From positions 1-46,440 of the forward strand of contig JAFEFO010000005.1 of NCBI GenBank assembly GCA_018240565.1: 46,440 nt of DNA, given 5' to 3'. The position numbers and the translations under genes were made by a program. The notes beneath the pieces are model-generated. The model was given only the letters and a program-made list of their open reading frames with translations, was not told the DNA's origin and did no database searches. The stretch's first letter is position 1. Every line of letters starts with the position of its first letter. This DNA is from Pseudomonadota bacterium. Its GTDB lineage: Bacteria > Pseudomonadota > Gammaproteobacteria > Xanthomonadales > Rhodanobacteraceae. Shown here one piece after another: positions 1 through 8,567 of this stretch.

Positions 1-75
1 CTCGGAAGTGAAACGCGCCCGCGCCGATGGTAGTGTGGCTTAAGCCATGTGAGAGTAGGTCATTGCTGAGCGCTT
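1..75 (+). rRNA. rrf: 5S ribosomal RNA, 3' part
   Basis: The first bases read as the second half of a bacterial 5S rRNA. They contain the conserved stretches gaagtgaaacg, gcgccgatggtagtgtgg and gagagtagg. The 5' half lies outside the window, so an rRNA operon reads in from the left. The 3' end is approximate (about 72-75). A perfect hairpin terminator follows directly. Confidence 0.93.
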
Positions 76-81
76 CATCCA

Positions 82-113
82 ACCCCCAGTCATCCGACTG
101 GGGGTTTTTGTTT
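82..113 (+). terminator. Rho-independent terminator of the rRNA operon
   Basis: A perfect 9-bp stem (acccccagt at 82-90 pairing with actgggggt at 97-105) closes a 6-base loop and runs into ttttgttt. It lies immediately after the 5S rRNA and ends that operon. Confidence 0.92.
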
Positions 114-132
114 GTGCGCGTGCCGATATACT
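105..132 (+). promoter_or_regulatory. Possible sigma-70 promoter for the ankyrin gene
   Basis: TATACT at 127-132 is a good -10 box. TTTTTG at 105-110, with a 16-base spacer, is a weak -35 box that overlaps the terminator T-tract. It would place transcription start about 25 bases before the ankyrin-gene ATG. Only the spacing and the -10 match support it. Confidence 0.3.
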
Positions 133-163
133 CGCGCCTGTTGGGTCTCGACGCGCGTGCAAG

Positions 164-3100
164 ATGCCGAAAAGAAGACTGCCTTCCGCCAACCACACCG
201 TCACGACTTTTCTCAGTCTCGCCGTTGCGTCAACGGGATTCCTGATGGCCGCATTCACCACGGGCGGCGTCGCACTGTTCGCGCTGCTCGCTGCCGAGGC
301 GGCAAGCTTGACGATGGTTGCGCGCGCGACACGCCTGCGCAGGGCCGATGGCTGGCGTGCCGAGTTGCTGGGTGCGCTGATGCTTCTTGCCTTGCTGGCG
401 GCCTACACGGCGTTCGGCGTACTGTTGGTTGACTATCCGCTGCGCGTGGCGCATGGAAGTGCATCTCTGGGCGTGGTGCTGTCGATTTCCGCGGCCGCCG
501 TACTGGTGTTGTTGGCACTGTGGAGGATTTGGCCGGCATTCGGTTTGTCCGCCATCGATACGCGCCATCTGCAAAGTTCCGGCAGTTCATTCTTGCGGCG
601 ACAGCACGTTCTGTCCTTGGCGTGGAAGCTGACCGCGGACAATGAGGTCTTCTTCAGTCACGGACTGCCCGTTGCGGTTTGCCTGTTTGCCTTGAGCCAA
701 GGTGCGTTCGTGCTCTGCGGGCTCGGATGGACTATTCCACCGGGCATGCACTACACGATGCTCCTCGCATACGCATTGCTCGGATTGCTTCTGAACTGGG
801 TCATCATCCATTGCACCGCCCACGTCCTCCTGCTCGATCGGCGGCGCGCGCATGCGGAGGTTGTCGTCATTGCCATGGCGGCCGAAGTGCAGCGGGAGGA
901 AGCGTTGCAGTCACAGGCCGTGACGCAGTCCGCCCTACACGAGACTGGCGACGCCAACGCGATGCTGTTGCGGTGTGTGCGTGCCGGTCAGACGCAACTT
1001 GCACTTGCGGCCCTGGAGTACGGCGCTGATCCGAATTGCGTTCCACCGACCGGCGATCGCGACCAGCGCAGTGCGCTGGTGCTGGCCGTGCTCAGCCCGG
1101 ACGTTCGCCTGCTGCGTGGTTTCATCGCCAAGGGCGCCGACCTGCAGCATGTGCACGCGGGTCTGCCCCTGTTGATCGCGGCAACCCGCGACAGCAGCGA
1201 AGGCCGCCCCGACGCCGTGATGACCTTGCTCACCAATGGCGCCGCGGCCAACTGCACGGACGCCGACGGAAATTCCCCCCTGCATTTTGCCGCGTTGGCG
1301 CAATCGCCGATCGTGGCGGCATTGCTTTGCGATTCCGGAGCGCGCCTGGACGCCGTCAATCGCGAAGGCCAAACGCCGCTGGCGCGCGCCTGCGAAGCCG
1401 CGAATTGGGAACTCGCGCGGTTCCTGCTCGAGCGCGGCGCCAAGCCCGAGGTCGAGCACGCGCAACCGGCGTTGATTGCCGCATCAGCAGTCGAAGAGGA
1501 TGACCCGCGCGGCGTCGATCTGCTGATCAAGCGCAAGGTTCGAATCGAAGTTCGCGATGCCGTGCAGCGCACCGCCTTGATGACCGCTGCCCTGCGTGGT
1601 CACGCGCGCATCGCGCGGCGCCTGGTCGAGGCCGGCGCACGGGCGGATTCCGCCGATGCCCACGGCACTACCGCGTTGATGGAGGCCGCACGCGCCGATG
1701 CGTGCGATGTCCTCGATATCCTGATGGCGCTGCGCCCGCCGCCCGACGCGGTAGATCATGCCGGGCGCAGTGCCTTGACGATCGCGGCGCAATCGCTGCG
1801 CGCCGGCGAAGAAACGGTACGCCGCCTGCTCACGTACGGGATTTCGCGGCAGATTGCGGCAGCCGACGGACGCCGCGCGGTGGATTGTGCCGCTGCGGCC
1901 GGCCGCTGGAACATCGTGGCCCTGATCGACCCGGACTATCCGCGGCCTTCGAACCTGCGCAGTGGGCCAGTCGTTGCAGACACAAGGGACGATTCGCCCG
2001 AACACTTGCTCGACGCACTGCGCTTTGGCCATTGGCAGATCGTCGAAACGTTTGCCGACCAGGTGCGCCAGTGGCCACAGCTTGCGCTGGCAGACGTTTT
2101 CTGCGAACTGATCCCAGCGCCCACCGCCGCAGGCCGTCGTTGGCTCTTGAGTCACGGTCTGGATCCGGATGCGCACGCCAGCGACGTGCGCATGATCGAG
2201 CGGGCCATGGCACTGCTGCCCAGTGGACTGGCGGCCGTGCGTGATCTGATCGAGGTCGGCGCGCAACCCGTAGTTGCCGATGCCCTGGCGCGAACGTGCA
2301 CGGCCTTTGCCGGGACAAACGCTGCCAACGACGGTGCGCAAGCGCTCGCCCTGGAGTTGCTCGATCGCGGCAACGAAGCGTTCCGTGCCGACGAAAGCGG
2401 ACAAACGCCGCTGATGCTGTCCATCGCCAACGGCTGGACGCGCCTCGCCGCACAGCTGCTCGACCGCGGCGCGGATCCGCAGGCACGCGACCGGCGCGGA
2501 CGCACACCGTTGTTTTACGCGCTGTCCGCCCCGGAAGCGGCGCGTGAGGCTTCGATCCGGATGTTGCTGCGCGCCGGTGCCGACTCCGAAGTGCGCGCAT
2601 CCAACAACGAAACACCGCTCGGCCTGGCGTTGGCGCGCGGACAGTCCGACCTGCAGCGGTGGCTGGATTGGCCGTCCTGGAAATTGCCGCGCCGGCGCCT
2701 GCGTGATGGCGACGTCATCGCGGCGGCATCGGCTGGTGATACCGATGCGGTCGGAAAACTGCTTGAACTGGGCTTGCCGATCGATGCGGTCGACGGCTAC
2801 GGTGCAACGTCGTTGTTGCATGCTGCCGGCCGTGGCCACGCAACCGTGGTGACGCTCCTGCTCGATCGGGGTGCGAATCCCACGCACGCCGCGAGCGATG
2901 GTGCGACGGCATTGAGTGCGGCCGTTGCGGCGCGTCAAAAGGTGATCGTGGACACCTTGATCGCGCACGGTGCCGCCGTCGACCAACCCCTGGCCGGTGG
3001 CGGTACCGCACTCATGGCAGCGGCCGGTCGCGGCGATGTGGAAATGACTGGCGTCCTGCTGCAACACGGGGCGCAAGCCAACGCCGCCGATGCGCAGGGC

Positions 3101-3544
3101 ATGCGCGCGCTGCACGCGGTCGCCCACTTCGCGTTTGCCGGAGGCGATGCGCAGTTGGCGAATCAGGCAATGTGCCTGCTGCTCGATGCTGGCGCTGCGA
3201 TCGACGCGCGCAATGCCGATGGCCAGACGGCCCTGCTCATGGTGCTCGGCGCACACGCACCGCCACGCAGCGGAGCGGATCAGAAAGCCCTGCTCGGACT
3301 GCTCGAGCGATTGCATCTGCGCGGTGCGCAATTCGACGTGCAGGACGAGCGCGGTGTCGGACCACTGCATGCCTGCGCCATGCACGGCTTGTTGCTGCCG
3401 GCACGCGCCTTGCTCGCGGCAGGCGCGGATCGCTCGGCGCGGGACCTGCTCGAACGTACGCCGCGCGAGGTGGCGCACCTGCTCGGTTTCGTCGATGTCG
3501 CCACGGAGCTTGCCGGCGACCATGCCCGGCGTTGGGCGATCTGA
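164..3544 (+). CDS. Large membrane-anchored ankyrin repeat protein
   Basis: A 1126-residue protein. Residues about 10-225 hold five or so hydrophobic segments (near 15-50, 65-90, 100-123, 165-190 and 196-225), so the N-terminus is a multi-pass membrane anchor. From about residue 260 to the end there are some twenty ankyrin repeats with the usual T-x-L-x-x-A and LL-x-x-GA patterns (for example TPLMLSIANGWTRLAAQLLDRG). A degenerate stretch interrupts them near 590-740. Ankyrin repeats bind proteins, so this is probably a membrane scaffold, but the partner is unknown. No Shine-Dalgarno is obvious before the ATG. A start at 245 is possible but would cut into the first membrane segment. It ends 7 bp before the convergent antiporter gene. 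Confidence 0.88.
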   Translation: MPKRRLPSANHTVTTFLSLAVASTGFLMAAFTTGGVALFALLAAEAASLTMVARATRLRRADGWRAELLGALMLLALLAAYTAFGVLLVDYPLRVAHGSASLGVVLSISAAAVLVLLALWRIWPAFGLSAIDTRHLQSSGSSFLRRQHVLSLAWKLTADNEVFFSHGLPVAVCLFALSQGAFVLCGLGWTIPPGMHYTMLLAYALLGLLLNWVIIHCTAHVLLLDRRRAHAEVVVIAMAAEVQREEALQSQAVTQSALHETGDANAMLLRCVRAGQTQLALAALEYGADPNCVPPTGDRDQRSALVLAVLSPDVRLLRGFIAKGADLQHVHAGLPLLIAATRDSSEGRPDAVMTLLTNGAAANCTDADGNSPLHFAALAQSPIVAALLCDSGARLDAVNREGQTPLARACEAANWELARFLLERGAKPEVEHAQPALIAASAVEEDDPRGVDLLIKRKVRIEVRDAVQRTALMTAALRGHARIARRLVEAGARADSADAHGTTALMEAARADACDVLDILMALRPPPDAVDHAGRSALTIAAQSLRAGEETVRRLLTYGISRQIAAADGRRAVDCAAAAGRWNIVALIDPDYPRPSNLRSGPVVADTRDDSPEHLLDALRFGHWQIVETFADQVRQWPQLALADVFCELIPAPTAAGRRWLLSHGLDPDAHASDVRMIERAMALLPSGLAAVRDLIEVGAQPVVADALARTCTAFAGTNAANDGAQALALELLDRGNEAFRADESGQTPLMLSIANGWTRLAAQLLDRGADPQARDRRGRTPLFYALSAPEAAREASIRMLLRAGADSEVRASNNETPLGLALARGQSDLQRWLDWPSWKLPRRRLRDGDVIAAASAGDTDAVGKLLELGLPIDAVDGYGATSLLHAAGRGHATVVTLLLDRGANPTHAASDGATALSAAVAARQKVIVDTLIAHGAAVDQPLAGGGTALMAAAGRGDVEMTGVLLQHGAQANAADAQGMRALHAVAHFAFAGGDAQLANQAMCLLLDAGAAIDARNADGQTALLMVLGAHAPPRSGADQKALLGLLERLHLRGAQFDVQDERGVGPLHACAMHGLLLPARALLAAGADRSARDLLERTPREVAHLLGFVDVATELAGDHARRWAI

Positions 3545-3551
3545 ATTGCAG

Positions 3552-5381
3552 CTACCGCGCGTCCGGCGTCTGGCTGGCGCTGTCGGCTTCGAACAAGCGC
3601 TGCAGGTCCTCGAGCGCGTCCTTGCTGGATTGGACCAGCGCCGCCTCGTCGTCGTACACCAGGTACTGCGATTGCAGCAGATGCGCATCGTGCACGCGAA
3701 ACTTGTCGACGCGCTCGCTGGCCAGTGCCGGGTCCATGCCGAGCCCGATGAGGACGCGACGCGTCATTTCCAGGCTTGAGTAAAGCGTCTCGCGCACCAC
3801 GTCGGCATCGGCGATGCTCAGGTCCATCAGGCGGAACGCGTGCTGGCGATTGCGCGCGCGCGCCACGATGGTCAGGTGCGGGAAGGCGCGCTTGACCATG
3901 CGCGCCGTGCGCAAGTTTGCTTCCGGATCGTCGGTGGCGAGGACGAAAACCTCGGCCTTGTCGGCGCCCGCCGCGCGCAGGAGTTCGGGACGGCCCGGAT
4001 CGCCAAAATAGATGTCGCTGCCGAAGCGACGCGAGAAGTCGACCTGTTCGGCGGACGTTTCCAGTGCAGTGAACGCAACGCGTTGCGCGCGCAGGATGCG
4101 CGACACGATCTGACCCACCCGGCCATAGCCGGCGACGATGACACGCGGGCTCTCATTCGTGATCTTGTCGAATGCGGGCGCCGCGGCAGTTTTGCGTCCG
4201 GCCAGCCAGCGCGAAACCATGATCACCGACAATGGCGTCAGTACCATCGACACGGTGACCGCAACGACCAGCGCAGTGTGTCGCGCGGGATCGAGCAGGC
4301 CGTGTTGCTCGGCCAGGCTGAACACGACAAAGGAAAATTCGCCGCCACCCGCTAGCAGGGTTGCCAGGCGCAGGTTGCCGGCCAGATCGAGTTTGCCTGA
4401 TGCCTTGCCGATGCCCAGCAGCACAGCGGACTTGAGCAGCAACAGCGCTGCCACGAGCACCGCGATCTGCAACGGATCGCGGCGCACCAGGCCCACGTCC
4501 AGCGATACGCCGACGCTGAGGAAGAACAAGCCGAGCAGCAGGCCCTTGAACGGCTCGATCTGCGCTTCGATCTCGTGGCGGTATTCCGAATCGGCAAGCA
4601 GCACGCCGGCGAGGAATGCGCCGAGCGACATCTGCATGCCGGACATCTGCATGATCCAGGCAACGCCGAGCACGACCAGCAAGGCGGTGGCCGTGAACAC
4701 CTCGGGGATGCGCAGGCCGGCCACGGTGCGGAACACCGGGCGCAACAGCAGGCGCCCGCCGATCACGATGGCCGCGATCACGGCGATGATCTTCGCCACC
4801 GCCAGCACTTCGGCGGCCGGCGAGGCGGCGACTGCATGAGGCCCGAGCAAGGGAATCAGGGCGAGGATCGGAATCGCGGCCAGGTCCTGGAACAGCAGGA
4901 TCGCGAAGGCCAGTCGTCCGTGCGTGCTGGCCAGTTCCTTGCGTTCGGCGAGGATCTGCAGGCCGATCGCGGTCGATGACAAAGCCAGTCCCAGACCCAC
5001 GATCACGGCCGCGTTGCGCGGTACACCGGCCAGCCAGGCCGCGGCGCCAAGCAGCAATGCCGATACGACGACCTGTGCCGTGCCCGCGCCGAACACTGCG
5101 CGGCGCATCACCCACAGGCGCTGCGGCGAGAGTTCCAGGCCGATCACGAACATCAGGAAGATCACGCCGAGATCCGAAAACTGCGTGGCCTGGTGCATGT
5201 CCGGCGCGAGGCCGAGCACGTGCGGACCGATCAACGCGCCGGCGCCCAGGTAGCCGAGCACGGCGCCGAGTCCCGCGCGCCGCGAGATCGACACGGCGAC
5301 AACCGCGGCGGCAAGGAACATCACGGCAAATTGGAGAAAGTGCGAAGTTTCCACATCCGCCAGTATAGACGAGCGCACCAT
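3552..5381 (-). CDS. Kef-type (CPA2) cation/proton antiporter with RCK domain
   Basis: About 609 residues from the ATG at 5381. The first about 385 residues are a Na+/H+ exchanger-type membrane domain with roughly twelve hydrophobic segments, and include GLGAVLGYLGAGALIGP near the start. A TrkA-N (RCK) Rossmann domain follows, with the dinucleotide-binding motif GYGRVGQ after about residue 400. A hydrophilic tail ends the protein. The architecture matches KefB/KefC and related K+/H+ antiporters of the inner membrane, where the RCK domain gates transport. Whether glutathione controls it cannot be read here. An in-frame ATG at 5447 would add 22 hydrophilic residues and is less likely; a GTG just after the chosen ATG is also possible. 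The gene stands alone and converges with the ankyrin gene. Confidence 0.9.
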   Translation of the reverse strand: MVRSSILADVETSHFLQFAVMFLAAAVVAVSISRRAGLGAVLGYLGAGALIGPHVLGLAPDMHQATQFSDLGVIFLMFVIGLELSPQRLWVMRRAVFGAGTAQVVVSALLLGAAAWLAGVPRNAAVIVGLGLALSSTAIGLQILAERKELASTHGRLAFAILLFQDLAAIPILALIPLLGPHAVAASPAAEVLAVAKIIAVIAAIVIGGRLLLRPVFRTVAGLRIPEVFTATALLVVLGVAWIMQMSGMQMSLGAFLAGVLLADSEYRHEIEAQIEPFKGLLLGLFFLSVGVSLDVGLVRRDPLQIAVLVAALLLLKSAVLLGIGKASGKLDLAGNLRLATLLAGGGEFSFVVFSLAEQHGLLDPARHTALVVAVTVSMVLTPLSVIMVSRWLAGRKTAAAPAFDKITNESPRVIVAGYGRVGQIVSRILRAQRVAFTALETSAEQVDFSRRFGSDIYFGDPGRPELLRAAGADKAEVFVLATDDPEANLRTARMVKRAFPHLTIVARARNRQHAFRLMDLSIADADVVRETLYSSLEMTRRVLIGLGMDPALASERVDKFRVHDAHLLQSQYLVYDDEAALVQSSKDALEDLQRLFEADSASQTPDAR

Positions 5382-5440
5382 CTCAATCGGTGAGATGCGG
5401 CCTTGCGAGGATGCGTCCATCGCAATGACGGAGGCTGCAC

Positions 5441-5851
5441 ATGGCAACGTTATCCAGACCGGTCGAACGCAGCCATGCGCTTTCCAATGCGCTGTGGCTA
5501 TGGCTTGCCGCCGGGTTGCTTGCCTGCCTGCTGTTCCCGCCGCTGCGCGGGCGCGATACCTTGCTCGGATGGTTGCCGTTCTGGCTCGTGGCGGCGCCGC
5601 TGATCGACCTGATGCTCCTGCATCGAACGCGAATCCGGGCTGCGATGCGAGAATTTCTGCGCTCGTCCTTGATCGCCAGAGTCAAGAAGCGCGCATCCCT
5701 GGGTGCACGCTTCGAAGAGCGCGGACACTATCGCGTCAAATCCTGCGCGCGGCACCTGGGTGCCCGTCAGTCCTTGATCCCCAGTCGCTTGCGTTCCATG
5801 CGGCGCAGGAATTCCTCCATGATGCGCCGGTACAAATCCTCGCCCAGGTAG
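5441..5851 (+). CDS. Small two-helix membrane protein, conserved hypothetical
   Basis: A 136-residue frame beginning MATLSRPVERSHALSNALW. A clear ggagg lies about 8 bases before the ATG, and this is what makes it believable. Residues about 18-38 and 45-65 are hydrophobic (LWLWLAAGLLACLLFPPL and LLGWLPFWLVAAPLIDLMLL) and should form a helical hairpin. The remainder is strongly basic (many Arg). The last about 28 codons run antisense over the 3' end of the RimK-like gene, so the C-terminus may be an extension beyond an ancestral stop. Short proteins with a GWLPFWLV-like segment are familiar to me from Xanthomonadales, but I know no function. Confidence 0.6.
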   Translation: MATLSRPVERSHALSNALWLWLAAGLLACLLFPPLRGRDTLLGWLPFWLVAAPLIDLMLLHRTRIRAAMREFLRSSLIARVKKRASLGARFEERGHYRVKSCARHLGARQSLIPSRLRSMRRRNSSMMRRYKSSPR

Positions 5852-7251
5852 GCGTCTTCCACGCCGGCGTCGATCGATGGATTGTCGTTGACTTCGATCA
5901 CCACGCAGCGGCTGCCGATCTGTTTCAGGTCGACGCCGTACAGGCCATCGCCGATCGGCGCGGTCGCCTTCAGCGCAAGCTTGACGATTTCCGCAGGTGC
6001 GTTGCGCACCGGCAGGGTCTTGAAACCGCCGGACTTCTGCGTCGCGGTTGCGCCGTGGTTGTAGATCTGCCAATGCCCGCGCGACATGAAGTACTGGCAG
6101 GCATACAGCGCCTCGCCATCGAGCACGCCGATGCGCCAGTCGAATTCGGTGAACACGAATTCCTGCGCCAGCACCAGTGCGGTGTGCTGGAACAGGTTGT
6201 CCACCGCCGCCTTGAGCTGCTCGGGTGTTTCCACCTTGACGATGCCGCGCGAGAACGAGCCGTCCGGAATCTTCAGCACGATGGGGAATCCGAGCAGGTC
6301 CGGCAATTCCGCCAGACGCTTGTCGTCGTCGCGGTAAAGGATCTCGGTCTTCGGCGTCGGCAGCTTGCGCGACTTGAGCAGGTCGTGCAGGTAGATCTTG
6401 TTCGTGCACTTGAGGATCGAGCCGGGATCATCGATCACCACCATGCCTTCCTTTTCCGCCTTGTTGGCGAAGCGGTAGGTGTGGTTGTCCAGCGCCGTGG
6501 TTTCGCGGATGAACAGGCCGTCGTATTCGGCGAGGCTGGAATAATCGTTCTTGCCGATCGGTTCCACTTCGATGGCAATTTCCTTGCCGGCCTCGATGAA
6601 GGATTTGAGCGCGCGCTTGTTCGAGGGCGGCATCTGCTCGTTCGGATCGGCGAGCATCGCGATGTCGTAGCGGAACTGGCGCCGCGCTCGCGGCTTGCGC
6701 CAAAGTTTCTTGGAGAACTTGTCCAGCGCTTCGGCGAAGGAGTCCTCCTGCGGATCGGCGAGGGTGTGCAGGCCGGCGGGCTTGATCGCGCTGATCTGCC
6801 AGACCTTCTCGCGCTCGAATTCCAGGCGCAGGATCGGGCAAGGAAAGGTTTCGAAGACCTGACGCGCCAGGTCCACCAGCGCCGGGTAACTGGTTTCACC
6901 GAAGTACACCAGCACGCCCAAGTCAGTGGTGTCGCGTCCACCGGCGGGCAGGAAATTCGACAGTTTCTGGTTGAGATCCTCGATGTCCAGGCCGTACAAC
7001 GCGCGCTTGCGCAGGTCGTTGATCGTGCGTACCGACGGAATCACCTTGTGGCCGCGCGCTTCGGCGAGCAGGGATACGTAGTAACCGACGCCCAGATATT
7101 TGTAGCTGCGGCACAGGTTGATCACCTGCACGCGCTCATCGTCCTTGCCGATCGCTTCCTTCAGGTAGTCCTGCGCGGCGACGACATTGTCCGACGGGAA
7201 ATACGAACCCCAGTCCGACGCCTTTTCCACCACGATGACGAGGCGGCTCAT
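5767..7251 (-). CDS. RimK-family ATP-grasp ligase with RLAN N-terminal domain
   Basis: A 494-residue protein. The N-terminal half (MSRLVIVVEKASDWGSYFPS onward, including VINLCRSYKYLGVGYYVSLLAEARGHKVIPS) is the RimK-like ATP-grasp N-terminal (RLAN) type. The C-terminal half is an ATP-grasp domain: FPIVLKIPDGSFSRGIVKV for nucleotide binding and VIEVNDNPSIDAG for Mg-ATP near the end. RimK relatives join amino acids, often glutamate, to peptides or protein tails; the substrate here is unknown. In many bacteria this subtype sits beside a GNAT acetyltransferase, often fused to a C39 peptidase. Here a GNAT gene is divergent 158 bp away, with no peptidase part. The 3' end overlaps the small membrane protein gene on the other strand. 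Confidence 0.9.
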   Translation of the reverse strand: MSRLVIVVEKASDWGSYFPSDNVVAAQDYLKEAIGKDDERVQVINLCRSYKYLGVGYYVSLLAEARGHKVIPSVRTINDLRKRALYGLDIEDLNQKLSNFLPAGGRDTTDLGVLVYFGETSYPALVDLARQVFETFPCPILRLEFEREKVWQISAIKPAGLHTLADPQEDSFAEALDKFSKKLWRKPRARRQFRYDIAMLADPNEQMPPSNKRALKSFIEAGKEIAIEVEPIGKNDYSSLAEYDGLFIRETTALDNHTYRFANKAEKEGMVVIDDPGSILKCTNKIYLHDLLKSRKLPTPKTEILYRDDDKRLAELPDLLGFPIVLKIPDGSFSRGIVKVETPEQLKAAVDNLFQHTALVLAQEFVFTEFDWRIGVLDGEALYACQYFMSRGHWQIYNHGATATQKSGGFKTLPVRNAPAEIVKLALKATAPIGDGLYGVDLKQIGSRCVVIEVNDNPSIDAGVEDAYLGEDLYRRIMEEFLRRMERKRLGIKD

Positions 7252-7409
7252 GCGTGCGGACCGTCAAAAAAAATACTCGGGGGTTCGGACATTTTGATCG
7301 GCGCAAGGCTCGGGGCGGCTAGTGTGCCACAGCCGCAAGGCCGCGCAAGCGCATGGCGTCGCACGTTCAGCATTGCGTCATTCGATGCGCTGGCCTAGTC
7401 TGCGGCACC

Positions 7410-7892
7410 ATGCCTGCCGACTTCCAAATCCGCCACGCTGTTGCCGCCGACCTGCCTGCTCTCGTCGCCCTGGAGCGGCGCGCATTCACGACGGATCACC
7501 TCTCCCCGCGCCAGTACCGCCATCACCTGTCCAATCCGCGCGCGCTGGTGCTGGCGGCGGTGGACCGCACGGGTCTGCTCGGCAAGGCAGTGGTGTTGTT
7601 CCGCAAGGGCAGCGACATCGCACGGCTGTATTCCATCGCCGTGGACGACGCGGCACGCGGCCGCGGCATCGCCAAGGCGCTGCTGCGCGCGGTCGAACGG
7701 GACGTGCGTGGGCGCGGATGCACGCGCCTGCGCCTGGAAGTGAACCAGGCCAATCCCGCCGCGATCGCCTTGTACGAAAAAATCGGCTACCGCCGTTTCG
7801 GCGCGTACGCCGGGTTTTACGAAGACGGTACGGATGCGTGGCGCTACGAAAAACTCCTGGCCGGGACGAAGGCTACCAGGCCACGGCCTTGA
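7410..7892 (+). CDS. GNAT-family N-acetyltransferase (RimI-like)
   Basis: A 160-residue single GNAT domain from the ATG at 7410 (MPADFQIRHAVAADLPALVALE). It shows the usual order: an N-terminal FQIRHAVAADLPAL strand-helix, a central LYSIAVDDAARGRGIAKALLRAVE segment carrying the acetyl-CoA pyrophosphate loop (ARGRGIAKAL), and NPAAIALYEKIGYRRFG near the end. It should acetylate an amine of a protein or small molecule. An in-frame ATG at 7353 would add 19 residues that do not look like the family. It is divergent from the RimK-like ligase, and such genes are often paired. The usual fused C39 peptidase is absent. Its last 20 bp overlap the convergent membrane protein gene. Confidence 0.88.
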   Translation: MPADFQIRHAVAADLPALVALERRAFTTDHLSPRQYRHHLSNPRALVLAAVDRTGLLGKAVVLFRKGSDIARLYSIAVDDAARGRGIAKALLRAVERDVRGRGCTRLRLEVNQANPAAIALYEKIGYRRFGAYAGFYEDGTDAWRYEKLLAGTKATRPRP

Positions 7893-8550
7893 GTTTTTCC
7901 GCGGTTGCCGCATCGGCGGGGCGCGCGATGAGTCCGCCAAGTGGATTGATGGTCACGTGGTAGGTGCCACCGTCGACCAGCGGCAGGAAGGCCGCGCTGC
8001 CGTAGTCGGCGTCGATCCACGGCAGCCAGCGCGGAAAGCGCTGCTTGAGCTGCCACACGTCCATGATCGAATCCGCGTCCAGTGCGACCACGCTCGGCAC
8101 GGTCGCGCCTGCTTGCGTGGCGTCGCGGTAACGGCCGGACAGGCGATCGACGCGGAACAGCGGTTGCGCGCCGAGGCTCACCGCGCGCGGCGCCCACTTG
8201 ATCACCCGGGCGTCGAGCTGCCATTCGTCGCCGTGGATTTGCGCACTGCGATGCGTGCCGTCGGGGAAATCCACGCGCAACGCGAACCATTGCGGACCGA
8301 GCTGGCGTGCGCCAAGCGTCGCCACCGGCGCTTCGGCGGTGAGCAGGCGATAGCCGCGCAGGGCCAGGCCCAGTCCCGCGAACAGCACTGCCAACAGCAC
8401 GAACACGAGCAACCACGCACCACGATACGCGCAGGCAAGGCGCCGCCGCGCGTGCCAATGCCGGCGCGTGGCGATGGCTTGCGCCAACGCGATCAGCGCC
8501 GCGATGACGGCGCCAGCGAACAGCAGCGGAACGAGGAAGGAAAAATCCAT
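7873..8550 (-). CDS. Two-helix membrane protein with periplasmic domain, unknown function
   Basis: 225 residues from the ATG at 8550 (MDFSFLVPLLFAG). Hydrophobic segments lie at about residues 4-24 and 45-68. The remainder (from about 70) is a soluble, probably periplasmic domain rich in aromatic and charged residues, including GDEWQLDARVIKWAP, LFRVDRLSGRYRDA and DADYGSAAFLPL. Similar proteins occur across Xanthomonadales, sometimes labelled as efflux pumps, but nothing here looks like a transporter. An ATG at 8634 would put 28 residues in front of the first membrane helix and overlap the upstream peptidase gene, so it was not used. The start lies 17 bp after the M28 peptidase gene, so the two probably share a transcript. 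Confidence 0.78.
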   Translation of the reverse strand: MDFSFLVPLLFAGAVIAALIALAQAIATRRHWHARRRLACAYRGAWLLVFVLLAVLFAGLGLALRGYRLLTAEAPVATLGARQLGPQWFALRVDFPDGTHRSAQIHGDEWQLDARVIKWAPRAVSLGAQPLFRVDRLSGRYRDATQAGATVPSVVALDADSIMDVWQLKQRFPRWLPWIDADYGSAAFLPLVDGGTYHVTINPLGGLIARPADAATAEKLKAVAW

Positions 8551-8567
8551 CGCGCGCGCCTCGTGCG

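Noticed and set aside
1484..3688. A 734-codon open frame on the minus strand opposite the ankyrin gene
   Set aside because: It is the antisense of a high-GC coding region, is low in hydrophobic patterning and rich in Arg/His/Gln, and matches no family. The plus-strand ankyrin repeats explain the DNA.
5395..7398. A 667-codon plus-strand open frame opposite the RimK-like gene
   Set aside because: It is a codon-bias shadow of the real minus-strand ATP-grasp gene. Only the short frame starting at 5441, with its own ribosome-binding site, was kept.
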